A DNA stretch of 64,000 nucleotides from Alkalibacterium sp. (GCA_020832185.1 JAFIFE010000023.1:62001-126000), one strand, 5' to 3'. Positions 35,528 to 43,836 are shown, numbered from the stretch's first letter. Made by a program: numbers and translations. The notes: generated by a model from the letters alone, not told the origin.

Positions 35528-36415
35528 TTATGTATATTCATCTTTATATAAATGAGTTAAGGGAAAGGTGGCCCGGATATCATTTAGATAAGGATTATCT
35601 TCTCCGAGTACGGCCTGCAGCATGTCATTTGCCCGATGCAGAGATAAATAATCGAATAAGTTAGTCAGCTTGAGTGTGGGCTGCCCCAAAGTTTTAAAAG
35701 CTAATTCTTTTTTGATGATATGCATGTCTTCAAATGTGTGATCCTGATATCGGGATGTAAATTTTTCCTGCAGATCAATACTGATTGCCTTTGTCGTATG
35801 GTAAAGAGTTGTTGTTTTATAAATCATATCTGACGTGCGTTTATGAGTCAGCGGCAAAATAAGTTCATGGTATTTTCGGACTTTAAAACTGATCAGCTGA
35901 CTGTTGATAGGTTCAACATAAATGATGTGATGGAAAGCGATCCAGCTAGAATTGGTTTTGACCGATCCTTTTTCAGGGGCGAACAGTGTTTCACCGACAA
36001 CGTAGGGACAGCGCTGAGTAATCCCTATACATTTCCCGATTCGTTGAATAAAGGAATAGTCGACTTCTAAATAATGAAAATACCGTTTCATGACTTGACT
36101 GGTGGTTTCATGGGTTTTTAATATACTGCCACATATCTGGTAGACGAGGGTATTGTACTCGCTCTCTATTATATGAGAAATATCTTGTATGTAAAAAGAA
36201 TCCTTGGTTAATAGAAGAGGCGTCTGCTCAATGGCTTCATCTAAATATAATACGATTGAATCACATGTGATGCTAAGGATCCGGTTCGATAGGGATTGAC
36301 CATTACAGGAGTCATAGGGTGAGGGGGATGTTTCCTCTTTACGAATCGCTTGAGTGTAATAGGTGTGGAGATTTTTATAAATGTAGTCAGAACAATGATT
36401 GGAAAATTGAGTCAT
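35528..36415 (-). CDS. comK: ComK-like competence transcription factor
   Basis: A 295-residue protein. Residues about 75-230 follow the ComK pattern: LLLTKDSFYI, then a segment SFIQRIGKCIGITQRCPYV, LFAPEKGS, SWIAFHHIIYV and a basic stretch KVRKYHELILPL. ComK activates DNA-uptake genes by binding AT-rich boxes. It is longer than the 190-residue Bacillus protein, with about 40 extra N-terminal and 60 extra C-terminal residues. ATG 36415 has AAAGGGA upstream. It is divergent from a sigma-factor gene. The match is by pattern, so moderate confidence. Confidence 0.65.
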   Translation of the reverse strand: MTQFSNHCSDYIYKNLHTYYTQAIRKEETSPSPYDSCNGQSLSNRILSITCDSIVLYLDEAIEQTPLLLTKDSFYIQDISHIIESEYNTLVYQICGSILKTHETTSQVMKRYFHYLEVDYSFIQRIGKCIGITQRCPYVVGETLFAPEKGSVKTNSSWIAFHHIIYVEPINSQLISFKVRKYHELILPLTHKRTSDMIYKTTTLYHTTKAISIDLQEKFTSRYQDHTFEDMHIIKKELAFKTLGQPTLKLTNLFDYLSLHRANDMLQAVLGEDNPYLNDIRATFPLTHLYKDEYT

Positions 36416-36447
36416 TAGCAGAGCTCCCTTTAAACTATTTTAGTGTT

Positions 36448-36461
36448 AGTTAGCGCTTACA
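36448..36461 (-). promoter_or_regulatory. cre-like site in comK leader
   Basis: On the minus strand TGTAAGCGCTAACT matches the cre consensus TGWAANCGNTNWCA in all but the last base. It is about 33 bases ahead of the comK-like start codon. CcpA control of competence is inferred only. Confidence 0.5.
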
Positions 36462-36496
36462 AACTGAATCAAGAACTAAAGTGATAAAGATAGTGT

Positions 36497-36515
36497 ATCA
36501 TATCACATATTCGAA
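36497..36515 (-). promoter_or_regulatory. Possible comK promoter: com-box-like element and -10
   Basis: On the minus strand TTCGAATA (36515-36508) differs by one base from the com-box TACGAATA read by ComX-type sigma factors. TATGAT (36502-36497) could be a sigma-A -10 but has no -35. The position suits a comK transcript with a leader of about 80-90 bases. Confidence 0.3.
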
Positions 36516-36678
36516 ATTTGGAGGAAATGAGTTATATTTGATTATAATTTAATGAAAAAATGAACTAAAAGTGACTGATCTGGATTGATTCTGCCCTAAT
36601 GTATGCTCTGGGACAGAGTATGGACACATTAAGTGAACATCTGGCTTTTTGAATGAGGAAGACGTAGAGGATAGACTT

Positions 36679-36726
36679 ATGAGTGAACAAGGCCTTGTAT
36701 CAAAAAGTAAAGGACGAATTAAATGA
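36679..36726 (+). CDS. 15-codon leader ORF coupled to the sigma-factor gene
   Basis: The ORF encodes MSEQGLVSKSKGRIK. Its ATG has AGAGGA eight bases upstream. Its stop TGA (36724-36726) overlaps the sigma-factor ATG (36723-36725), and the sigma-factor RBS lies inside it. The arrangement suggests translational coupling or a regulatory leader. A ten-residue ORF (36620-36652) lies further upstream with a poor RBS. The peptide has no secretion signal and no known match; it may be accidental. Confidence 0.4.
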   Translation: MSEQGLVSKSKGRIK

Positions 36727-37295
36727 TCAGATCACTACTGGAAGAAATAGAATCAGATTTTTTTGCTGTACATGAGTGTATTGTCCATGGGGTCCTCAAT
36801 AAATGTCGTGTGAATCCAACGCATAATGACTACGATGACTATCTTCAGATAGGGCGCCTGGCGTTAGTTAAAGCATATGAATCCTTTCCTGACTCGTTAG
36901 TCTGTGAAGAGCATATGTATCAGTTTACAGGTTTTGCTTATCAGAAAATTTATTGGGCCATTATTGATGAGCTGAGGAAGGAACGAAGGAACAAAGAAGT
37001 AATGTGTCAAGTACCGGATGATTTAGAAACCGACAGTGTGTTCACTTTGCCCAGTTTTGAAAACACTCTCGTTGAAGAGACGCTGCTGACCTCCTTTATA
37101 GCTTTACTGTCAAAAAATGAACAAATTTTTATAACAGAAAGTGTCATCAATCAGCTGACAATTACTGAAATTGCTAAAAAATACCAGGTTAGTCGCAAGA
37201 CGGTATACGCCTGGCGAACAAAAGCAGGAATGAAATATTCTGCACATAAAAAAGTCACTAGACATGAGGAGCGAAACGATGAACGTAATCATTGA
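36723..37295 (+). CDS. comX: Sigma-70-family factor, ComX/SigH-like
   Basis: A 190-residue small sigma factor. Region 2 is visible as DYDDYLQIGRLALVKAYESF with YQKIYWAIIDELRKERR after it. Region 4 HTH is ITEIAKKYQVSRKTVYAWR near residues 145-163. There is no region 1.1 or 3. The length and region 2 fit ComX/SigH-like factors that direct RNA polymerase to late competence genes in lactobacilli and staphylococci. The RBS is AAAGGA. It overlaps an amidase gene by 17 bases. A phage-type late sigma factor is the alternative, but no phage genes are nearby. Confidence 0.75.
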   Translation: MIRSLLEEIESDFFAVHECIVHGVLNKCRVNPTHNDYDDYLQIGRLALVKAYESFPDSLVCEEHMYQFTGFAYQKIYWAIIDELRKERRNKEVMCQVPDDLETDSVFTLPSFENTLVEETLLTSFIALLSKNEQIFITESVINQLTITEIAKKYQVSRKTVYAWRTKAGMKYSAHKKVTRHEERNDERNH

Positions 37296-38124
37296 TCCAG
37301 GCCATGGGGGAAGCGATCCCGGAGCCTCTGCATTTGGCGTCACCGAAAAAGAATGGAATTTAATCGTGAGTCTGTACCAGTTCAAACGGTTTAAGGAATT
37401 AGGAGTCCAGGTTGAGCTGACCCGACACTCGGATTTGACGCTGGATCCTGTTACTCGAATCGCAAAAGTTAAAAATAAGGCGGACTTGTGTTTAAGCAAT
37501 CACTTCAATGCCTTTAACGGAAAAGCGAGGGGGATTGAAGTGATCCATTCTATTCACGCGCGTTCGACTCTTTCAGATAGGATAGCATCCCATTTGGTTA
37601 GTGAAACAGGTCTCCCCTTGAGACGGGTATTTACACGCCAAATTGCACAGAATAAGGATTATTACTATATGCATAGACTCACAGGGAAAACAAAAACGGT
37701 TATCATCGAGTACGGTTTTTTAGATAACGTTGAAGATTTTGCCTATTTCAGCAAGGAGACTCATTTATATAAAGCAGCAGAGGCAGTTGTCAAGGCTGTC
37801 TGTCTATCACTGGAGATTCCTTACTCACACGGGGTATCGGCTAAGATCACAGATACAGCACCTGCCGGCAACGTTACGAGTGAACCGTCAGTCCATTCCA
37901 CACCCAAACAGAGATTAGTCAGTATTCATGAGGGCAACTTAAGGTTTTATTCGAAAGCAAGCTGGGCAGATCAGGATGTCTATGGCTATATGAGAAAAGG
38001 GCAACTCTTTACGACGGTTATTGATAAGGTAGCTGTTGGGAATGGAGAACAATATATAGTAAAGAATAAAAATGATGAAGTGTATTATGTAACGGCTCAC
38101 CCCGCTTTTGTAAAAATAGTTTAG
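37279..38124 (+). CDS. N-acetylmuramoyl-L-alanine amidase (Amidase_3) without signal peptide
   Basis: A protein of about 281 residues with a zinc amidase domain (1-175): His9 in DPGHGG, a Glu in TEKEWN near 24, His75 in SNHFNAF and the catalytic Glu in IIEYGFLDN near 145. A linker rich in Thr, Ser and Pro (about 185-215) leads to a C-terminal SH3-like or wall-binding domain. No signal peptide is present, so release needs lysis, a holin or a competence-linked route. ATG 37279 has GAGGAG seven bases upstream; an earlier ATG at 37264 has none. Overlap with the sigma-factor gene implies co-expression. Confidence 0.82.
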   Translation: MNVIIDPGHGGSDPGASAFGVTEKEWNLIVSLYQFKRFKELGVQVELTRHSDLTLDPVTRIAKVKNKADLCLSNHFNAFNGKARGIEVIHSIHARSTLSDRIASHLVSETGLPLRRVFTRQIAQNKDYYYMHRLTGKTKTVIIEYGFLDNVEDFAYFSKETHLYKAAEAVVKAVCLSLEIPYSHGVSAKITDTAPAGNVTSEPSVHSTPKQRLVSIHEGNLRFYSKASWADQDVYGYMRKGQLFTTVIDKVAVGNGEQYIVKNKNDEVYYVTAHPAFVKIV

Positions 38125-38487
38125 TCTTTGATGTACCGAGCTCTTTTCTACTGTGATTCGATTATGAGGATCTCCTCTCGAGAGAATGTCCTCTGGGATC
38201 AGTAAGGGGAGCTCTCATTTTAAAAAACGATAACTGTATAACTGTCAGTTTACGCTTGCATTAGTCAGACAGGAAAGTTGCAAGTGATAGTGGTATTCAG
38301 CTGCTTCATTCATGCGTTTTCCAAAAGAATGGAGGTTTTGAGGTAGTCTAAGGGTTGCTCCTGCTTCAGTTACCGATTTTGAGTTTTCCCTTTAAAAATC
38401 TAGTTTATCAAGGCAGTCTGTATGGTATAGTAAGAGTACCAATAGGCGGTTTATAGCGCTAAGACATGCACATAATGAGGGATGACG
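38125..38487. other. Spacer with imperfect long-range hairpin and -10 box
   Basis: GAGCTC boxes at 38139-38144 and 38209-38214 and the small stem GAGGA/TCCTC (38166-38177) could form a terminator for the amidase transcript, but the T-run is poor. TATAGT at 38426-38431 is the likely -10 of the kinase operon; no good -35 is seen. No gene is apparent in the rest. Confidence 0.4.
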
Positions 38488-39615
38488 ATGATTGGTTTTT
38501 GGATTTTGTTTAGCTTTCTGTCACTCTTTTGGCTGACAGCTGTAGTGAATCAGGGTGGAGCGATGGAATCAGTTATTTTGTTGAGTGCTCTTTTCTATCT
38601 GTTCTACTTCCTGCTTCCCATAATGAATAAACGACTGAAAATACTCACGTATGTTGCCCTTCCTCTTGTGGCCATGGCAACTTTTTGGAGCACCTCTGCT
38701 TTCCCGGCTGTCTGGCTAATTTTAACTATTATAGGGATGGAAGGAACGTCGCACATGTCCTTTGTAATGGCAGCAGGATACCATCTGTATGTGACCGCCA
38801 TCGCCTTAATACCAACTATTCTTTCAGAACAGGGTATTTTCCCTTTTGCACAGCTCATGGTATTCATTTTTTTATCCGTGCTTTCTCTTTACTTGCGGTC
38901 ATTTTCTATTAGGACAGGAGAGCTTAAGAAAGAGCGGGATCAGATTTACTCAGAGCATCGCCATCTGAAAAGACAGGTCGTTAGAGGGGAGCAGCTTGCC
39001 AGACAAGAAGAGAGAAGTGTTGTAGCACGTGACATTCATGATTCTGTTGGGCACCGATTGACTGCACTAGTGATGCAGCTGGAAGTGGCACGCTACCAGA
39101 CAGGGAATGAAAAGGAGAAAGAACAGTTGACCACTTTTAAAAAACTCGCTCAGCAAAGTCTGCATGAAACGCGGTCAGCTGTCAGCGCCCTGAAAGCAGA
39201 TGAAACTGCTGGCTTGCAGGCTGTTATTCAACTTGTCAGAAAACTGGAAGCAGAAAGTCATATACAGATCCGTTTCCTGCTGGAGTCGGGTGTCTTAAAC
39301 GAACCTCTATCTAACAAGCAATCAATTGTCTTATACAGGGCGATTCAGGAATCATTGACAAACATGATGCGCCACAGTCATACCCGAGAAGCAGATATAC
39401 AGTTCAAGCTGATAGCTGACCGCTATTTTCAGTTTTCGGTCAGCCATCCATTAAAAGAGAAAGTGGAATTAAAGGAAGGATTTGGCCTGTCTAATATGAG
39501 AAAACGACTGGAAGAACTCGATGGCAATCTGACGATATCTCAACATGGACAGAGGTTTAGGCTAACTGGACAGTTTCCGCTGGACATAGTAAATAGAATT
39601 GAGGACCAGAAATGA
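38488..39615 (+). CDS. Sensor histidine kinase (HisKA_3 family, LnrJ/LiaS-like)
   Basis: A protein of about 375 residues with five to six helices in the first 140 residues and no large extracellular loop, so it probably senses within the membrane. A short coiled coil then leads to HisKA_3: His184 in ARDIHDSVGHRLTAL. The ATPase domain has an N-box (IQESLTNMMRHS) near 290 and GFGLSNMRKRLEE near 335. ATG 38488 is used (GAGGG six bases upstream). It overlaps the response-regulator gene. The five-gene order matches Bacillus lnrJKLMN (linearmycin resistance). Confidence 0.88.
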   Translation: MIGFWILFSFLSLFWLTAVVNQGGAMESVILLSALFYLFYFLLPIMNKRLKILTYVALPLVAMATFWSTSAFPAVWLILTIIGMEGTSHMSFVMAAGYHLYVTAIALIPTILSEQGIFPFAQLMVFIFLSVLSLYLRSFSIRTGELKKERDQIYSEHRHLKRQVVRGEQLARQEERSVVARDIHDSVGHRLTALVMQLEVARYQTGNEKEKEQLTTFKKLAQQSLHETRSAVSALKADETAGLQAVIQLVRKLEAESHIQIRFLLESGVLNEPLSNKQSIVLYRAIQESLTNMMRHSHTREADIQFKLIADRYFQFSVSHPLKEKVELKEGFGLSNMRKRLEELDGNLTISQHGQRFRLTGQFPLDIVNRIEDQK

Positions 39616-40259
39616 CAACTATTTTATTAGCTGAGGATCAGGCGTTAGTCAGACATGGATTAAAAATGATGATTGAGATGGATGATGCATTTCAAGTGAC
39701 AGGAGAAGCGGAAAACGGCGCAGAAGCCGTCGAGCTTTGCCGAAAGCAGCGATTTGATTTAGCCATTCTTGATATCAGAATGCCCGTGATGAATGGACTT
39801 GAAGCCAGTCGGCGACTACGTGAAGAACACCCCAATCTTAAAATACTGATTCTGACCACATTCAACGACGAGGGGTATGCTCTGGAAGCATTGAAAAATC
39901 ATGTGAATGGCTACCTGCTGAAAGATGGAGAAATTGACGAGCTGCTGCAATCGATTCACCAGTGTCTGCAAGGCGGACTAATCATCGAAGGTCAAGTCGC
40001 CGCAAAACTGATGCCCTCATTGATTCAGAAAAATGCCGAGGTCGAAGAAATCGACGGGTCACTGACCGAAAGAGAAAAATGCCTCTTAGCATTGATCAGT
40101 GAAGGAAAGAATAATCAGGAAATTGCGGACGCCCTTTATTTGTCTGTAGGCACAGTCAAAAATCATATCACTGTGATACTGGACAAACTGGAGCTCAGAG
40201 ACCGGACGCAGTTGGCTATTTATGCCATTAAACATAATCTAGACAAAAGGAGTGACTAA
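39612..40259 (+). CDS. NarL/LuxR-type response regulator
   Basis: A 215-residue regulator. The receiver has the acidic pocket AEDQ (residues 7-10), phospho-acceptor Asp54 in LDIRMPVMNG and the conserved Lys in YLLKDGE near 104. The DNA-binding LuxR HTH (EEIDGSLTEREK onward, about 145-210) contains NNQEIADALYLSVGTVKNH. It overlaps the kinase gene by four bases and very likely activates the downstream exporter. Confidence 0.92.
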   Translation: MTTILLAEDQALVRHGLKMMIEMDDAFQVTGEAENGAEAVELCRKQRFDLAILDIRMPVMNGLEASRRLREEHPNLKILILTTFNDEGYALEALKNHVNGYLLKDGEIDELLQSIHQCLQGGLIIEGQVAAKLMPSLIQKNAEVEEIDGSLTEREKCLLALISEGKNNQEIADALYLSVGTVKNHITVILDKLELRDRTQLAIYAIKHNLDKRSD

Positions 40260-40280
40260 AGTCACATCACTAAATGACCG

Positions 40281-40312
40281 GAGACAGTGTATACACTGTC
40301 TCTATTTTTATA
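40281..40312 (+). terminator. Hairpin between two-component and exporter genes
   Basis: A perfect 22-base palindrome (40281-40302) with TATTTTTA after it. It may allow separate or attenuated expression of the exporter genes. Confidence 0.65.
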
Positions 40313-40351
40313 TAATCTAAGTAGGTATAAGAGAAGAAAGGAGTGAGTCAC

Positions 40352-41284
40352 ATGCTTGAAACTAAAGACCTGACAAAAGTATTCAAAAAGACAACAGCAG
40401 TTAATCAAGTCAATATTTATTTAGAAAAAGGAGAATCGGTGGGACTGCTTGGACCAAATGGGGCAGGAAAATCAACGACCATTTCCATGATATCAACGTT
40501 GCTGCCGCCAACATCAGGGGAAGTTCGTTTCAATGGAGAAGACGCACTGAAGCATTCACAACGTCTCAGAAAAGTCATGGGGGTTGTGCCTCAGGAAATA
40601 GCGCTATATGAGGAACTATCCGCCTATGAAAATATGCGGTTTTTTGGAAAGGTTTATGGGTTGAGAGGGAAAGAACTGGAGACACGTGTGCAAGACGTAT
40701 TAGAACTTATCGGATTGACTGACCGAAAAAAAGATGCCATCAATACGTATTCCGGCGGGATGAAAAGACGCATCAATATTGGAGTCACTCTTCTTCATGA
40801 GCCAGAAATACTGATCATGGATGAACCGACAGTCGGTATCGATCCCCAATCGAGAAATTATATACTGGATATGATCAGAACATTGAACCGCGAAAAAGAC
40901 ATCACAGTCCTTTACACCAGCCATTATATGGAAGAGGTTGAAAAGCTGTGTGACCGTGTGTATATCATGGACCACGGAGAAATCATTGCGTCTGGCACAA
41001 ATGAGGAACTGAAAAGTATCCTGTCCAATGAAGAGACCATTCAAATCCACGTGCATACTCTCTCGCCTGCGTTCAGAGATACGCTTTCAAAACATGGAAG
41101 TGTCAGAAAAGTTACTGAAGAAGGCCAAGGATACAAAGTGATTGCACCTAAGGGAGAAGATTTACTGGGAGAAGTTTTTGAACTGGCTAAACAGACAAAA
41201 ACGAAAATAACAGGAGTAGCGATCCAGACTCCGACTTTAGAAGATGTATTTTTACATTTAACTGGACGGACATTGAGAGATTAA
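40352..41284 (+). CDS. ABC exporter ATP-binding protein (LnrL-like)
   Basis: A protein of about 310 residues with Walker A GPNGAGKST, Q-loop VVPQE, signature YSGGMKRR, Walker B ILIMDEPT and H-loop TSHYM. A C-terminal extension of about 90 residues is typical of DrrA/NodI/Lnr-type exporters. ATG 40352 has AAAGGAG eight bases upstream. With the two permeases encoded next it should form a drug or lipid exporter. Confidence 0.9.
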   Translation: MLETKDLTKVFKKTTAVNQVNIYLEKGESVGLLGPNGAGKSTTISMISTLLPPTSGEVRFNGEDALKHSQRLRKVMGVVPQEIALYEELSAYENMRFFGKVYGLRGKELETRVQDVLELIGLTDRKKDAINTYSGGMKRRINIGVTLLHEPEILIMDEPTVGIDPQSRNYILDMIRTLNREKDITVLYTSHYMEEVEKLCDRVYIMDHGEIIASGTNEELKSILSNEETIQIHVHTLSPAFRDTLSKHGSVRKVTEEGQGYKVIAPKGEDLLGEVFELAKQTKTKITGVAIQTPTLEDVFLHLTGRTLRD

Positions 41285-41315
41285 AGACAGAGATTAAAGA
41301 GAGAGGTGAAAAGGG

Positions 41316-42590
41316 ATGTTCGAATTAATAAAAAAAGACAGTCTCATCCTTTCAAGAAGTCGGTCAGATTTAACAGAATTACTCTTCATGCCGTTCATTC
41401 TAATTGCGATCTTAGGACTGGCACTTGGAAACCTCACGATGACGGAATTCAATATTAATGCGTTTCCAGTTGCAGTCGTACATGAACAGACCACCGCAGA
41501 GTCGCTTAATAACTGGGAATCAGAGCTGGAGGAGAGGGGGGTGCCGTCTGAAGGAGTGAGGGCACTGGTTGCACAAGCTGAGGATGTAGCACCGGGTGAA
41601 CAAGTAGATTACCTGTTCAATAGTGAAGAAATCCAGGAATGGATGACAGTTGAAGAGTACTCATCAGCAGAAGCAGCACAAGCTGCACTCGATGATGGGG
41701 ATATTTCAGGCGTGATCATTATTCCAGAAGGCTTTAATGAAGCAGTCTGGTCAGCGCTGTTTCTAGAAGAAGAAGGGACACACGCGCTGACACTTGAAGT
41801 TCAAAACGTGGAGAGTGTGACCACAGATATTCTAAGAAGTGTCCTGACCACCTACGCTAATCAGTTTAATCTCGAAGCCAGTATTGCGATTGCGACTGAA
41901 GGAGAAGCGGACACTGCCAATCAGCAGGAAGAAAGCTATGGGGAGGTAACTAACCTCACGGCGGCGGACCCTATCACATCCTTTCAATATTATACTATTG
42001 GAATGGGCGCAATGTTCGCTCTGCACACTGCACCAGCTCTTGCCAGCCGTGCATTTTTAGAAAAGAAACAGCATGTCTTTGGTCGACTGATGATTTCCGG
42101 TACAAAACCACTGACCTACCTCGGGAGTAAACTCGTGTCTGGAACACTCATCACGTTTATCCAGTTAGGGATTTTATTTGGGTTAAGCACATTGATTTTT
42201 GGAACATTTAGAGGGTATGCATTAAATTTCTGGATCGACTTGAGTATCGTCAGCTTTGCTTTTTCACTGGTTGTCGGTTCAATTACGAGTCTTCTGACTT
42301 CTATTTCTCTTTATTCAGACAGTAATACGTCCTCAAGTTTTTTTGGGGGCATCATCGTGACACTGTTTGCCTTTATCGGAGGCAGTTTTACGCCAGTTGA
42401 ACAATTCTCAGAGAGTTTAAGAGCACTGGGCAACTGGACACCAAATGGGGCAATGATGACATCTTATCTGCAGCTCATGCAGGGGTTCAGTTTAACTGAA
42501 GTCGCCCCATTGATTATTAGAGTAATAGGGATGACAGCTGTTCTGCTAGTCACGAGTGTCGTTCTATTCCCAAAAAGGAGGTTGGATTAA
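41316..42590 (+). CDS. ABC-2 type exporter permease (LnrM-like)
   Basis: A 424-residue ABC-2 permease. The first helix is near residues 22-42, followed by a large extracytoplasmic loop of about 170 residues (acidic, NINAFPVAVVHEQT onward). Five helices lie in the C-terminal half, including FFGGIIVTLFAFIGGSFTP. The architecture fits LnrM/YhgE-like exporters. It has RBS AGAGAGGTGAAAAGG and abuts the second permease gene. Confidence 0.88.
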   Translation: MFELIKKDSLILSRSRSDLTELLFMPFILIAILGLALGNLTMTEFNINAFPVAVVHEQTTAESLNNWESELEERGVPSEGVRALVAQAEDVAPGEQVDYLFNSEEIQEWMTVEEYSSAEAAQAALDDGDISGVIIIPEGFNEAVWSALFLEEEGTHALTLEVQNVESVTTDILRSVLTTYANQFNLEASIAIATEGEADTANQQEESYGEVTNLTAADPITSFQYYTIGMGAMFALHTAPALASRAFLEKKQHVFGRLMISGTKPLTYLGSKLVSGTLITFIQLGILFGLSTLIFGTFRGYALNFWIDLSIVSFAFSLVVGSITSLLTSISLYSDSNTSSSFFGGIIVTLFAFIGGSFTPVEQFSESLRALGNWTPNGAMMTSYLQLMQGFSLTEVAPLIIRVIGMTAVLLVTSVVLFPKRRLD

Positions 42591-43673
42591 ATGTGGACAG
42601 TGTTTAAACTCCAATGGCTGAGGCTTTTTAAACAGCCTGTACTGATGGTGACGTTTTTGGGATTGACGTTGTTATTCGTTTATTTTCTGGCAGGGGCTCA
42701 AGGAACGCAGACGATCTCTGTTCCGACGTATAGTGAAGAGTTGACTTCCGAAGAGCTGAACGAATGGATCGATCGATTGAATGAAGAAGAAACCTTTCTT
42801 TTCGTCGAAAGTGACTATGAGACAGTTTATGACAACATACGCATGAATGAAACGGCCTTTGCGCTTGGATTAACTCAAGAGAATTACGAATTTCTGATTG
42901 GACGAGAAGACATGGAAATATCAACCCTTATCCAGTATGTCGATCAGATATTTGTAACTGAAATGCGACTGCAGGGGGTTGAAACGGATTTCGGGTTAAC
43001 CGGTTTAGAGGTCACAGAATTCATTGAAATCGAAACCCGCTCACACGCAGCCGCTGTTTCTTCAGGAGACCGATACCGACTCGGAATCGTTGTCGGCATG
43101 AGCTTGTATTTTTCTGTATTCTCTATCTTATTTTTAATGATTAATCTAGTAGAAGAAAAACAGACAGGGACATGGAACAGACTGATTTTTTCTCCTTTGA
43201 CGAAAACCAAAATTTATTTGGGTCAGCTTACGCATTATCTATTAGCAGGGATGATTCAAATCGGTTTGGCTTTCCTTATTTTAAGGGTTTTGGTGGGAAT
43301 CGATTTAGGGACTAACTACCTTGAAATGGGTGTCATCATTTTCAGTTTCGTGTTTGCGATTGTCTCTTTAGGTATGCTGCTGATGGGCATCGTTAATACA
43401 CCTCAACAGCTGCAGGTGGTGATTCCAATTGTGACCACATCCATGGCTATGCTGGGAGGCGCATTCTGGCCGCTTGAAGTGGTGACGAATCGTCTTCTGC
43501 TTTTCCTGGGAGATCTTATGCCCATTAAATATGGAATGGAGGCGATGGTAGATACAATTGTTCATGACCACACATTGTCACAGCTCATCGTTCCACTGTC
43601 AGCTCTGATACTCATGGGCATCCTATTTATGGGAGTAGGTATAAATCTCATGGAAAGAGTATCGGATAATTAA
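42591..43673 (+). CDS. ABC-2 type exporter permease (LnrN-like)
   Basis: A 360-residue ABC-2 permease with the same layout: a first helix near 20-35, a soluble loop of about 130 residues and a six-helix C-terminal half. LVEEKQTGTWNRLIFSPLTK near 186 is the usual cytoplasmic motif. Its ATG directly follows the LnrM-like stop codon. It completes the kinase-regulator-ATPase-permease-permease cluster. Confidence 0.88.
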   Translation: MWTVFKLQWLRLFKQPVLMVTFLGLTLLFVYFLAGAQGTQTISVPTYSEELTSEELNEWIDRLNEEETFLFVESDYETVYDNIRMNETAFALGLTQENYEFLIGREDMEISTLIQYVDQIFVTEMRLQGVETDFGLTGLEVTEFIEIETRSHAAAVSSGDRYRLGIVVGMSLYFSVFSILFLMINLVEEKQTGTWNRLIFSPLTKTKIYLGQLTHYLLAGMIQIGLAFLILRVLVGIDLGTNYLEMGVIIFSFVFAIVSLGMLLMGIVNTPQQLQVVIPIVTTSMAMLGGAFWPLEVVTNRLLLFLGDLMPIKYGMEAMVDTIVHDHTLSQLIVPLSALILMGILFMGVGINLMERVSDN

Positions 43674-43718
43674 ACTCTAACCCCCCTAAAAAACGTTTAC
43701 AATACGACCACAGACCTA

Positions 43719-43747
43719 TTGACCACCCTGGTCAGAGAGAGTAAACT
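43719..43747 (+). promoter_or_regulatory. Promoter of tetR-exporter operon
   Basis: TTGACC (43719-43724), a 17-base spacer and TAAACT (43742-43747). The -35 hexamer lies within the first TetR-operator-like dyad. Confidence 0.55.
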
Positions 43748-43802
43748 TAACTCATCGACCAGGGTGGTCAGTTTAAATATTAGTTTTGACCAGTGCGGTC
43801 AA
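43721..43802. promoter_or_regulatory. Three copies of a TetR-type operator dyad
   Basis: The dyad GACCA-NNN-TGGTC occurs at 43721-43733 and 43757-43769, and with one mismatch at 43788-43800 (flanked as TTGACC/GGTCAA). Centres are 36 and 31 bases apart. The first two are mirror images (CCC versus GGG centres). They cover the -35, the transcribed leader and the region before the RBS of the tetR gene, so autorepression is likely. Confidence 0.8.
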
Positions 43803-43836
43803 CGGATGTAGTCGTTAAGTGGAAAGGAGGTATGTC

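Noticed and set aside
36723-38124. Prophage remnant (late sigma factor plus endolysin)
   Set aside because: No integrase, holin, capsid or terminase genes are nearby, and a ComK-like gene is adjacent. Kept only as an alternative.
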